64,000 nt of DNA, from assembly GCA_965115835.1 (NCBI GenBank), contig OZ220471.1, positions 2,418,001 to 2,482,000 of the forward strand, in the 5' to 3' direction. This DNA is from Foliamicus sp965115835. Lineage in GTDB: Bacteria; Pseudomonadota; Gammaproteobacteria; Steroidobacterales; Foliamicaceae. Shown one piece after another: positions 1 to 8,105 of this stretch (position 1 is its first letter; every line of letters starts with the position of its first letter). The notes below the pieces were generated by a model. The model was not told where the DNA came from and ran no database searches. It saw only the letters and a list, made by a program, of their open reading frames with translations. The translations under genes and the position numbers were made by a program.

Positions 1-786
1 CTGATTCTCGATGGCGTAATAGTAGACCTCGTTGACGGTGGTGCGGGCGTCGTCCCAGTAGTGCGGGTTGCGCCGCAGATGAATGTGCGACTGCATCACC
101 CACGCCTGGAGCGCGTAGGCCCCGTTGCCGACATGGGTCTCCTCGCGCGACCAGTCCGCGCCATGGCTCTCGACGACCCCGCGATGGACCGCATAGCAGG
201 TGGAGTGGGTCAGCAGGCCCAGCAGGTAGGGCGTGGGCGCTTCAAGCCGGATCACCAGGGTGCGCTCGTCCACCGCCTCCACCCCCAGTTCTTCCGGGGG
301 CAGGTCGCCTGCGATCACCGCGCGCGCATTGCGGATGGGGGCCAGAACGCTGGAGTAGCGCGACAGCGTTTCGGGATCCACGCTGCGCCTCAGGCCGTAT
401 TCGAAATCCCTGGCGGTGACCGGATCGCCGTTGCTCCAGCGCCCGTCGGGGCGCATCGTGAACGTGTAGCTGAGACCGTCTTCGGAGATCTCCCACGACT
501 CCGCAGCGCCGGGAATCAGTTCGCCGTCGGGCGCCTCGGCCACCAGCCCCTCGAACAGGTCCCGCAAGATGTTGGACGAGGGCACGCCCTCGGCCCGGTG
601 GGGATCCAGGCTCTGCGGTTCGGCCCCGTTGCTCCGGCGCAGCACCTGTTCCGCAGCGAGTTCTTCGCCGGTTTCGCCGCCAGGCGGAGCTTGGCGGGAC
701 GGGTCGGACGGCAGGTTCTCCGGCCCGCTTCCGCCGCAGGCGCACAACGCCAGGGCGCCAATGCCTAGCAGGGGCTTCAGGCGCAT
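1..786 (-). CDS. OppA-like peptide-binding lipoprotein of an ABC transporter (3' end outside window)
   Basis: Periplasmic solute-binding protein of the oligopeptide/dipeptide family (SBP_bac_5), expected to deliver peptides to an ABC permease. The visible 262 residues start with a lipoprotein signal: a short basic N-terminus (MRLKP), a hydrophobic run, then LALCAC just before GGSG, so the lipobox Cys is near residue 17. Family-typical text follows: NGAEPQSLDPH near residue 45, ILRDLFEGL, SYTFTMRPDGRWSNGDPVTA and ARDFEYGLRR. The start ATG at 786 overlaps the last 10 bases of mnmG, so translation may be coupled. The gene runs off the left edge and no permease or ATPase is visible. An OppA-like gene directly after mnmG is unusual, because rsmG normally follows. 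Confidence 0.85.
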   Translation of the reverse strand, partial: MRLKPLLGIGALALCACGGSGPENLPSDPSRQAPPGGETGEELAAEQVLRRSNGAEPQSLDPHRAEGVPSSNILRDLFEGLVAEAPDGELIPGAAESWEISEDGLSYTFTMRPDGRWSNGDPVTARDFEYGLRRSVDPETLSRYSSVLAPIRNARAVIAGDLPPEELGVEAVDERTLVIRLEAPTPYLLGLLTHSTCYAVHRGVVESHGADWSREETHVGNGAYALQAWVMQSHIHLRRNPHYWDDARTTVNEVYYYAIENQ

Positions 787-2642
787 CGCAATGCCTGCTT
801 CTTCAGATGAACCAGCAACTGCGACACCGCCGCCGGCGTCATGCCGGGGATACGCTCGGCCTGGCCGACGGTGGCGGGGCGCGACCGGGCCAGATTCTCG
901 CGCGCCTCGTTCGACAAGCCGCGCACCGCGCCATAGTCCATTTCCGCCGGCAGGGCCGTCCCGCGCATACGCCGGTTGCGCTCGATTTCCGTCTTCTGCC
1001 GGGCCAGATAGCCCGCGTAGCGCGTCTCGATTTCCACCGCGCATTCGATCTGCTCGCCCAGTTCCGGCCACTCCCCGGCCGGCGCCTCGCGATGGCCCAC
1101 TTCCGGCAGCTCCGCCACCCGGCGATAGTCCCAATCCGGGCGGCGCAACAGTTCCAGAGCCGCACACGGGCGAGCCTCCCCGGCGGCGGACACGGTCAGG
1201 CTCCCCAGCCGGTCCCGCTCCGCGGCCACGGCCTCCTGCTTGCGGCAGAACGCCGCCCAACGCCGGTCGTCAACCAGCCCCAGTTCGCGCCCCCCGGGGG
1301 TCAGGCGGGCGTCGGCGTTGTCTTCCCGCAAGCGCAGCCGGTACTCGGCGCGGCTGGTGAACATCCGGTAGGGTTCGGTCACGCCGCGGGTGAGAAGGTC
1401 GTCCGCCAGCACTCCCAGATAGGCGTCCTCCCGCCCCGGCGACCAGGGCGCACGGCCGCGCACGGCCAGCACCGCGTTGACCCCGGCGAGCAGGCCTTGC
1501 GCGGAGGCTTCCTCGTAGCCGGTGGTGCCGTTGATCTGCCCTGCGAAGTAAAGGCCCTCGATGGCCCCCACCGCGAGACCCTGGCGCAATGCTCGCGGGT
1601 CGAAATAGTCGTACTCAATGGCATAGCCGGGGCGGGTCATCCGGGCGCGCTCGAATCCCGGGATGGTGGCCAGAAAATCAAGCTGCACCTCGGCGGGAAG
1701 GCTGGTGGAAATCCCGTTCGGATAGACCTCGGCGGACGCCAGACCTTCCGGTTCCACGAAAATCTGGTGCGAATCGCGTTCGGCAAACCGCACCACCTTG
1801 TCCTCCAGCGACGGGCAGTAGCGCGGCCCCGCGCCTTCGATGGCGCCGCTGTGCGCGGGAGAGCGCTTCAGGTTGGCGCGAACGATCTCGTGGGTGGCCG
1901 GCGTGGTTCGGGTGATGTGGCATTCCACCTGCCGGGGGTGGTCTTCGCGCCGCCCCATGAACGAGAACACCGGCCGCGGGCGGTCTCCCGGCTGGCGGCG
2001 CATTACCGAGAAATCGATGGTGTTCCGGTCCAGCCGCGGCGGCGTCCCCGTCTTCAGGCGGCCGACCGGCAAGCGCAGTTCGCGCAGGCGCCGCGCCAGC
2101 CGGTTGGCGGGCGGATCCCCGGCCCGGCCGGCGGCGTGGCGGCTGGCGCCCATGTGGATCCTGCCGCCCAGAAACGTGCCCGCCGCGAGCACCACGGCCG
2201 GCGCGGAAAAATCGAGCCCCGAGCGGGCGCGCACCCCCCGGATCCGGCCGCTGGCCAAAATGAGGTCGTCCACGCTGTCCTGAAACACGGTGAGCCCCCC
2301 GGCGGTCTCCAGGGCGCGGCGCACGGCGGCCTTGTACAGCGCCCGGTCGGTTTGGGCGCGAGTGGCGCGAACCGCAGGGCCCTTGCTGGAATTGAGGCGG
2401 CGGAAGTGGATGCCGGCCCGGTCGGCGGCCTGCGCCATGATCCCGCCCAGCGCATCGACCTCCCGGGCCAGATGCCCCTTCCCGACGCCCCCGATGGCGG
2501 GGTTGCAGCTCATCTGGCCGAGCGTGTCCAGACTGTGCGTGATCAGGAGCGCCTGCGCGCCCATGCGCGCCGCCGCCAGCGCGGCCTCCGTGCCGGCGTG
2601 GCCGCCGCCCACGATGATCACGTCGAATCGCCTTGCCTTCAT
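777..2642 (-). CDS. mnmG: tRNA uridine-5-carboxymethylaminomethyl modification enzyme MnmG (GidA)
   Basis: FAD-dependent subunit of the MnmE-MnmG complex, which installs carboxymethylaminomethyl at U34 of certain tRNAs. The 621 residues match the usual length (about 629 in E. coli). The protein opens MKARRFDVIIVGGGHAGTEA, the dinucleotide-binding glycine motif for FAD, followed by NPAIGGVGKGHL, the conserved NAD/FAD-region text YFDPRALRQGL and GLYFAGQINGTTGYEEAS. I chose ATG 2642, the first Met before the FAD motif; an in-frame upstream extension to 2747 would run into mnmE. It lies 55 bp downstream of mnmE on the same strand, and the two products form one complex. Confidence 0.97.
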   Translation of the reverse strand: MKARRFDVIIVGGGHAGTEAALAAARMGAQALLITHSLDTLGQMSCNPAIGGVGKGHLAREVDALGGIMAQAADRAGIHFRRLNSSKGPAVRATRAQTDRALYKAAVRRALETAGGLTVFQDSVDDLILASGRIRGVRARSGLDFSAPAVVLAAGTFLGGRIHMGASRHAAGRAGDPPANRLARRLRELRLPVGRLKTGTPPRLDRNTIDFSVMRRQPGDRPRPVFSFMGRREDHPRQVECHITRTTPATHEIVRANLKRSPAHSGAIEGAGPRYCPSLEDKVVRFAERDSHQIFVEPEGLASAEVYPNGISTSLPAEVQLDFLATIPGFERARMTRPGYAIEYDYFDPRALRQGLAVGAIEGLYFAGQINGTTGYEEASAQGLLAGVNAVLAVRGRAPWSPGREDAYLGVLADDLLTRGVTEPYRMFTSRAEYRLRLREDNADARLTPGGRELGLVDDRRWAAFCRKQEAVAAERDRLGSLTVSAAGEARPCAALELLRRPDWDYRRVAELPEVGHREAPAGEWPELGEQIECAVEIETRYAGYLARQKTEIERNRRMRGTALPAEMDYGAVRGLSNEARENLARSRPATVGQAERIPGMTPAAVSQLLVHLKKQALRCA

Positions 2643-2697
2643 TTGCGCGCTTGCGAACCTGTGCGTTTCCGGAGAACTGCTCCCGGATGGGGAGATT

Positions 2698-4041
2698 CTA
2701 CTTGCCAATGCAGAACTGCGAGAAGATCTCGCCCAGCAGGTCGTCACTGCTTGCCGCGCCCGTAATCTCGCTCAAGGATTCCTGGGCGAGCCGCAACTCC
2801 TCGGCGACCAGTTCCGCCGGCTGGCGGCGCTCGAACAACGCGGCCGCTTCCCTGCACCTCCGCCTCCCTTTCGTCAGGCTGTCGAGGTGTCGGGCGCGCG
2901 CCGAAAACGCGCCCTCGGGCGCGCCGCCGGCCCTCTCGGCGAGGACTTCGCGCAGGGCTTCCAAGCCTGCGCCGGTCCTGGCGCTGACGTTCAGCGAATC
3001 CGGGCCCGTTCGTCCCGCCCGCTCCCCGGTCAGGTCCACCTTGTTGCGCACGAGCACGGTGCGCGCCGCCGGCGCCGGCTTCAGCCCCCCGGCGGCCGCG
3101 TCCCACACGCGCAGGATCAGATCCGCCTGCTCCCCGGCGGCCTGCGCCCGGCGTACGCCCTCGCGCTCCACGCCACGCGCGGCGGGGCGGACGCCGGCAG
3201 TGTCGATCAACTCCACCGGAATGCCCACAACGGTTGTCTGCAGGCGCACGAGGTCGCGGGTGGTTCCCGGCTCGGCGGCCACGATCGCCACCGGCTCGCC
3301 TGCGAGCGCGTTCAGCAGCGAAGACTTGCCCGCGTTGGGTTCGCCGGACAGCACCACATTCAGCCCGTCCCGCAGGATGCGGCCCCGTTCGGCGGCTTCC
3401 GCCACCGTCGAAAACGCAGCGTCCAGTTCGCGAAAAGCGCGCTTCAGGGCCTGATCCTGAAGCGGATCGACTTCCTCGTCCGGAAAATCCAGCGTGGCCT
3501 CCAGATGCGCCCGCAGGCGCACAAGGCGGGCCGCCAGCGCTTCGACCGCGCGGGAGAAGGCGCCCTGCATGCTGCGCGCCGCCGCCCGCGCCGCCGATGC
3601 TCCGGCGGCGTCGATCAGGTCCGCCACGGCCTCGGCCTGGGACAGGTCCATGCGGTCGTTGAGGAAAGCCCGCCGGGAGAACTCGCCCGGGCCGGCCGGG
3701 CGCGCGCCCAGTTCGCAAAGCCTGGCGATCAGCAGATCGCACACCACCGGGCTGCCGTGCACCTGAAGCTCCAGAACATCCTCGCCCGTGAATGAAGCCG
3801 GCGCAGGGAAGAACAACGCCAGCCCGCGGTCCAGCAATTCGCCGCCGGATTCCGCCAGCGACACCAGTTGCGCCCGGCGCGGCGGCGGCAACTCCCCCAG
3901 CAGGCTCCTGCCCAGGGCGCGAACCGCCTCGCCGGAAACGCGAATCACCGCCACCCCCCCGCGACCGGGCGGAGTAGCGCAGGCGACTATTGTGTCGCCC
4001 GGCCCCCGGACGCCTTTTCGGTACGGCGATTGATCCGCCAT
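2698..4041 (-). CDS. mnmE: tRNA modification GTPase MnmE (TrmE)
   Basis: Potassium-activated GTPase partner of MnmG in U34 tRNA modification. It has 447 residues against 454 in E. coli. The N-terminal formyl-tetrahydrofolate-binding domain begins DTIVACATPPGRGGVAVIR. The G domain shows G1 GEPNAGKSSLL near residue 232, G3 DTAG near 275 and G4 NKVD. The protein ends FCIGK, the catalytic C-terminal C(I/L)GK signature. The start is assigned to ATG 4041 (MADQSPYRKG), which overlaps the 3' end of yidC by 55 bp; no later ATG/GTG/TTG precedes the first conserved block. The gene sits between yidC and mnmG on the same strand. Confidence 0.97.
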   Translation of the reverse strand: MADQSPYRKGVRGPGDTIVACATPPGRGGVAVIRVSGEAVRALGRSLLGELPPPRRAQLVSLAESGGELLDRGLALFFPAPASFTGEDVLELQVHGSPVVCDLLIARLCELGARPAGPGEFSRRAFLNDRMDLSQAEAVADLIDAAGASAARAAARSMQGAFSRAVEALAARLVRLRAHLEATLDFPDEEVDPLQDQALKRAFRELDAAFSTVAEAAERGRILRDGLNVVLSGEPNAGKSSLLNALAGEPVAIVAAEPGTTRDLVRLQTTVVGIPVELIDTAGVRPAARGVEREGVRRAQAAGEQADLILRVWDAAAGGLKPAPAARTVLVRNKVDLTGERAGRTGPDSLNVSARTGAGLEALREVLAERAGGAPEGAFSARARHLDSLTKGRRRCREAAALFERRQPAELVAEELRLAQESLSEITGAASSDDLLGEIFSQFCIGK

Positions 4042-5657
4042 TGCTGCAGGGTGGAGAAAACGGAATTGGTAAGCCAGTACAACACCAACCCGGAGGGGAA
4101 GAACATGAAGAACACGGTGAAGATCACCGGCATGGCCGTCATGATCCGGGCCTGCATGGGATCCGGCGGCTTGGGGTTGAGTTTCTGCTGCCAGAACATG
4201 GCCGCGCCCATGAGCGCAGGCAGCACGAAAACGGGATCCCGGGAAGAAAGGTCGTTGATCCACAGCAAGAACGGCGCCTGGCGGATTTCCACACTCTCCA
4301 CCAGCACCCAGTAGAACGCGACGAAGAAAGGCAACTGGATGAAGATCGGCAGACAGCCCGCTGCGGGATTGACCTTTTCGCTCTTGTACAGCTCCATCAT
4401 GGCCCGATTGCGGCCCTGCGGATCGTCCTTGAATCGCTCCTGGATGGACTTGAGCCGCGGCTGCAGCTTGCGCATGCGAGCCATGGAACGGCCGCTGGCC
4501 TCGGTAAGCGGGAACAGAACGGACTTGATGATCAGCGTGGCAAGGATGATCGCCCAGCCCCAGTTGCCCACCCAGGCGAACAGCGTCTTCAGCAGCCAGA
4601 ACAGCGGCTGGGCAAACAGCGTGAAGATGCCGTAGTCCACGGTGAGAACCAGACCCGGGGCGGCCTCGCGCAACTGGGCCTGCAGCTTGGGCCCCACGAA
4701 GAACTGCGCCGAAAAGCGCTGTTCGCCGCCCGGCGGCGCGGTCTTCAGCGGCCCGATAGCGCTCAGGCGATAGGCGCCGGCGGAGAATCGCCCGTCGTAT
4801 CGATAGGATTCCGAGCCCTCGGGTATCGCGGCGCCCACAAAATGGTGCTGTATGGACCCCACCCATCCTCCGATGGCGGTTTCGCCGAGGGGTTCGTCCA
4901 CCATATCCTCCGGGTCCATCCGGTCGTAACTGTCGCCGTTGTAGTACACGGGGCCGGTGAAGGAGTAGGTGTCCACATCGAACATGGAGCGTTTCTGCGG
5001 CCTGTGGGCGCGCCGCACCAGCACATAGGGCGCGACTTCATAGTTCGCGCCGCTGTCGTTGCGAATCGCCTGTTCCACCCCGACGTAGTACTTGCCCCGG
5101 CGAAAGCGATACTGCTTGGTAACTTCAACGCCCCCCGCACTCCAGGTCAGGGGCACAACCAGTTCGTCCGCGCCCTCCTTGAGGCGATACTCGCCGCGCG
5201 CGCTCGAAAAGCGCTCGCGGTGGTTGGCCTCCGGGCGACCGCCAGCCGCTCGCAGGCCCGCGCTCAGAATGTATTCCGCGCCCGCCGCCGGGCTCAGGAG
5301 GCGCACCTTCACCGCATCGTTCTTCTTGTCTTTCGCGTAACCGAGCAGCTCCGCCTCGACCAGATCGCCCCCGCGGGTGCTGATCGACAGCGCCAGAACG
5401 TCGGTGTACACCTTTACGACCGGTTCGGAGCGGGAGGAGGCCGGCAGCTCGGCGAGAACGCCGTTCGTTTCGCCTTCGTCTTCCGCTGCCGGCAACGCCG
5501 GCAAGTCCCGGTCCTCGACGGAAGGCAGCGTCCCGGCGGCGGTTTCGAGCGGCGGCTCCACAGCCGTTTCCCGAATGCGATCCCGGTTCCACGCCTGCCA
5601 GGTGAACAGCAGCATGGCGCCGAACAACGCCCAGAGAGGAAACCTCAGCCGTTCCAC
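3987..5657 (-). CDS. yidC: Membrane protein insertase YidC
   Basis: Inner-membrane insertase/chaperone that works with SecYEG or alone. The 556 residues are close to E. coli YidC (548). An N-terminal transmembrane segment (LWALFGAMLLFTW) is followed by a large periplasmic domain and then the conserved five-helix insertase core, e.g. GNWGWAIILATLIIKSVLFP, KYNPAAG-type text as VNPAAGCLPIFIQLPFFVAF and a final VLYWLTNSVFSTLQQW. I prefer the GTG at 5657, which gives VERLRFPLW directly before the first membrane helix and overlaps rnpA by 13 bp; an ATG at 5717 would overlap rnpA by 73 bp. The small yidD gene that commonly separates rnpA and yidC is absent. Confidence 0.95.
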   Translation of the reverse strand: MERLRFPLWALFGAMLLFTWQAWNRDRIRETAVEPPLETAAGTLPSVEDRDLPALPAAEDEGETNGVLAELPASSRSEPVVKVYTDVLALSISTRGGDLVEAELLGYAKDKKNDAVKVRLLSPAAGAEYILSAGLRAAGGRPEANHRERFSSARGEYRLKEGADELVVPLTWSAGGVEVTKQYRFRRGKYYVGVEQAIRNDSGANYEVAPYVLVRRAHRPQKRSMFDVDTYSFTGPVYYNGDSYDRMDPEDMVDEPLGETAIGGWVGSIQHHFVGAAIPEGSESYRYDGRFSAGAYRLSAIGPLKTAPPGGEQRFSAQFFVGPKLQAQLREAAPGLVLTVDYGIFTLFAQPLFWLLKTLFAWVGNWGWAIILATLIIKSVLFPLTEASGRSMARMRKLQPRLKSIQERFKDDPQGRNRAMMELYKSEKVNPAAGCLPIFIQLPFFVAFYWVLVESVEIRQAPFLLWINDLSSRDPVFVLPALMGAAMFWQQKLNPKPPDPMQARIMTAMPVIFTVFFMFFPSGLVLYWLTNSVFSTLQQWRINRRTEKASGGRATQ

Positions 5658-6025
5658 TTGCCGCGCGCCCTGGCCTCTCGCGCCACCGCGCCCCACAGCC
5701 GCGGCAACATCCGCCACAGGTTCTCCCCTTCGCGCCCGTCGAGCGGGCGGGGCAAGCTGACCACGACATCCAGGCCCGCCAGCTGGTGCTGATGCAGTCG
5801 GAAGCTCTCACGCACCTGCCGTCGAATCCGGTTGCGGGGCGCCGCGCCGCCGGCCGCCTTGAGGCCGACGGCCATACCCAGCCGTCCATGATCTCTTCCG
5901 TTGGGCATCATCCGGGCCCGTAACGCCCCGGCCCCGGCGCGGCCGCCACGGCGATGTACCCGGCGAAACTGGGCCTCGGCAAGCAGCCGGAGCTCGCGCG
6001 GAAAGGTGAAGCGGCGCGCCGTCAC
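5645..6025 (-). CDS. rnpA: Ribonuclease P protein component
   Basis: Basic protein subunit of RNase P, which helps the RNA subunit mature tRNA 5' ends. The 126-residue product has the family core: FPRELRLLAEAQFRRV, RLGMAVGLKAAGGAAPRNRI and the RNR signature in RNRIRRQVRESFR, then LDVVV. The start is a GTG at 6025 (VTARRFTFPREL), since there is no ATG in the frame upstream of the conserved part. The gene lies downstream of rpmH, as is usual, but about 170 bp separate them, longer than the typical short gap, so a longer N-terminus from a rare start codon is possible. Confidence 0.92.
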   Translation of the reverse strand: MTARRFTFPRELRLLAEAQFRRVHRRGGRAGAGALRARMMPNGRDHGRLGMAVGLKAAGGAAPRNRIRRQVRESFRLHQHQLAGLDVVVSLPRPLDGREGENLWRMLPRLWGAVAREARARGKWNG

Positions 6026-6195
6026 TTCAACCCGAAGCTCTCGCCGAATTGCTGTTGCGGAACTCCGGCGTGAGAAGCGCTGGAGATACTCGCGGGGAAC
6101 GAAGCACAGCCGGGCCTTGGGGTGGAGCGAACATGCGCGTGCGCCAGCGTGGCGGAACCGTCCGCAAGGGGCAAGCCCGATACAGGCGGCGGCGA

Positions 6196-6330
6196 TCAGT
6201 GGGTCAGCCGCGCCCGGCCCTTTTTTCGCCGCCGCTTCAGGATCTGCCGGCCGGCGCGAGTCGCCATGCGTGCGCGAAAGCCATGGGTGCGCTTGCGTTT
6301 GATTCGGCTGGGCTGGTAGGTGCGTTTCAT
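6196..6330 (-). CDS. rpmH: 50S ribosomal protein L34
   Basis: Small basic protein of the large ribosomal subunit, 44 residues, reading MKRTYQPSRIKRKRTHGFRA and ending RRKKGRARLTH. This is the full L34 consensus (KRTYQPS, RTHGFRARM, GR.IL.RRR.KGR.RL), so identification is secure despite its size. It is divergent from dnaA across 181 bp and first in the rpmH-rnpA-yidC-mnmE-mnmG run, the classic gammaproteobacterial origin-region order. Transcription presumably starts in the rpmH-dnaA gap. Confidence 0.97.
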   Translation of the reverse strand: MKRTYQPSRIKRKRTHGFRARMATRAGRQILKRRRKKGRARLTH

Positions 6331-6511
6331 GGCTGCTTGCAAACAAAAAACTCAAAAAAGCGAGCGTCCGGGCTGCCGCAAAGAGGGTGGCCAGCATAGC
6401 CGCTGCCGGGCGTGAAGTCAATGAAAGCAAGGGGGTTTGATTCCGGGGGCCAGTTGTGGAATAAAGCGTTCCGGTTCCCTTGCCGATAAGGTCCCTTTCC
6501 AACCCGCAGCC
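6331..6511. promoter_or_regulatory. Divergent rpmH/dnaA control region with one degenerate DnaA-box-like site
   Basis: The 181-bp gap must hold promoters for rpmH (leftward) and dnaA (rightward). At 6455-6464 it has TGTGGAATAA, the inverse of a DnaA box (TGTGGATAA) with one extra A; this would suit dnaA autoregulation but is a weak match. An A-rich stretch lies at 6340-6360 just upstream of rpmH. I cannot pick convincing -35/-10 pairs by eye. Confidence 0.4.
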
Positions 6512-7864
6512 ATGTCCGGCGTTATTCCCCGAAAAGGCGACCTCTGGCAGAGTGTTTGCCGCGAACTGAAGCCGCATCTTGCGGAGGAAAGCTACAACAC
6601 CTATATCCAGCCGCTCGAGGCCCAGTTCCGCAACGGAAGGCTGCGGCTGATCGTCCCCAATCGCTTCGTCCGGGGCTGGATCGAGTCCAACTGTCTGGAC
6701 CTGCTCCACGAAGCCTGCGAACGAAGCGGGGCGGATGCCGATGTCGAGCTGCTGGACCGGCCCATCCCGCGGCCGGCGCCGTCCCCCCCGCCGGGCCAGA
6801 CGCTCCCGCCCCTGCCCGGCTCGCGGCTGAACCCTCAATTTACCTTCGACGCCTTCGTGACCGGTCCGGCCAACCAGGTGGCCTGCGACGCCGCGCGCCA
6901 TGTGGCCCGGCATCGCGCCTACAACCCCTTGCTGATATACGGGGGCGTGGGGCTGGGCAAGACGCATCTGATGCACGCCATCGGCCATCAGTTGCTGGCC
7001 GGCGAACAGCAACTCCGGGTGGCCTATGTGCATTCCGACACCTTCATCAACGACTACCTGAGCGCGCTGCGCAAGGTGCGCGCTTCGTACGGCCGTTCGG
7101 GCTCCGAGGCGCTGATGGAACAGTTCAAGCGATCGTACCGCTCGGTGGACACGCTGCTGCTCGACGATGTGCAGTTTCTGGCCGGCAAGGAGAGCTCGCA
7201 AGAGCAGTTCTATCACACCCTCAACGCCCTTTTGCAGGACGGCCGGCAGATTGTGCTGACCTGCGACAAGCTGCCGCGCGAGATCACCGGTCTGGAAAGG
7301 CGTGTGCTTTCGCGCCTCGGGTCCGGGTTGATGGTGAACATCGAGCCGCCGGAACTGGAAACGCGCGCGGCGATTGTCCTGGCCAAGGCGGAAGCGGCCA
7401 GGGTGGACTGCCCGGGAGAGGTGGCGATGTTCATCGCCCAGCACATCTTTTCCAGCGTTCGCGAGCTGGAAGGCGCCTATCGAACCGTGGAAGCCCTGTC
7501 CCGCTTCCGCGGGCTGCCGATAGACCTTCCCCTGGCCAAGCAGGCATTGAACAACCATGTGGCGTCGGTGGCCCGGCGGATCACGCTGGAAGAGATCCAG
7601 AAACTGGTGGCCAGATACTTCCAGATGCGGCCTTCCGACCTCCGCTCACCGAGCCGCAAGCGCGCCATCGTGCGGCCCCGGCAGCTGGCGATGGCGCTGG
7701 CTCGCGAATACACCGACCTGAGCCTGCCCGATATCGGAGAGGGTTTCGGCGGTCGCGACCACACCACGGTGATCAACGCGGTGCGCCGCATCCAGGAATT
7801 GCGGGGATCAGACCCCAATTTGGATCAGCAATTCAAGAGTCTGGCGAGTATCCTTGCACAGTAA
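6512..7864 (+). CDS. dnaA: Chromosomal replication initiator DnaA
   Basis: AAA+ initiator that binds DnaA boxes and melts oriC. It has 450 residues (467 in E. coli). Domain I begins DLWQSVCRELKPHLAEESY. Domain III has LNPQFTFDAFVTGPANQ, Walker A GGVGLGKTHLMHAIG near residues 143-156 and Walker B LLLDDVQFLAGK. Domain IV carries the DNA-binding signature GGRDHTTVINAVRRI. The start at ATG 6512 gives MSGVIPRKGDLW; an in-frame extension back to 6437 has no homologous content. There is no strong Shine-Dalgarno. It heads the dnaA-dnaN-recF-gyrB run. Confidence 0.97.
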   Translation: MSGVIPRKGDLWQSVCRELKPHLAEESYNTYIQPLEAQFRNGRLRLIVPNRFVRGWIESNCLDLLHEACERSGADADVELLDRPIPRPAPSPPPGQTLPPLPGSRLNPQFTFDAFVTGPANQVACDAARHVARHRAYNPLLIYGGVGLGKTHLMHAIGHQLLAGEQQLRVAYVHSDTFINDYLSALRKVRASYGRSGSEALMEQFKRSYRSVDTLLLDDVQFLAGKESSQEQFYHTLNALLQDGRQIVLTCDKLPREITGLERRVLSRLGSGLMVNIEPPELETRAAIVLAKAEAARVDCPGEVAMFIAQHIFSSVRELEGAYRTVEALSRFRGLPIDLPLAKQALNNHVASVARRITLEEIQKLVARYFQMRPSDLRSPSRKRAIVRPRQLAMALAREYTDLSLPDIGEGFGGRDHTTVINAVRRIQELRGSDPNLDQQFKSLASILAQ

Positions 7865-8105
7865 ATGGCGAAAGGGAGAAGCTTGGGGAAACAGCCGGTG
7901 CAACTTGTGGACCGATTGTTGAACAAGCTGCCGCCGGCATGCAATCCACAGATGCGATACCCGAAACCCACAAGTCCACCCACAGGCAGATTGAAAGTAG
8001 CTCCTTGATATCAAAGAACATTAATGGGTTACTCGGCTATCCACAGGCCTTATCATCATCACCTTTCCCTATACCTGATAGAGAAGGTTGCGCCAAGGAG
8101 AACCC
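7865..8105. other. Putative oriC between dnaA and dnaN
   Basis: This 241-bp non-coding gap holds a cluster of DnaA-box-like 9-mers. CTATCCACA at 8037-8045 has one mismatch to TTATCCACA, CAATCCACA at 7942-7950 has two, and TGTGGACCG at 7906-7914 is an inverse site with mismatches. AAGTCCACC at 7972-7980 is weaker. An AT-richer stretch at 8001-8030 (TTGATATCAAAGAACATTAA) could serve as the unwinding element. The 3' end must also hold the dnaN promoter. The position between dnaA and dnaN is a common oriC site, but no replication data are available here. Confidence 0.55.
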
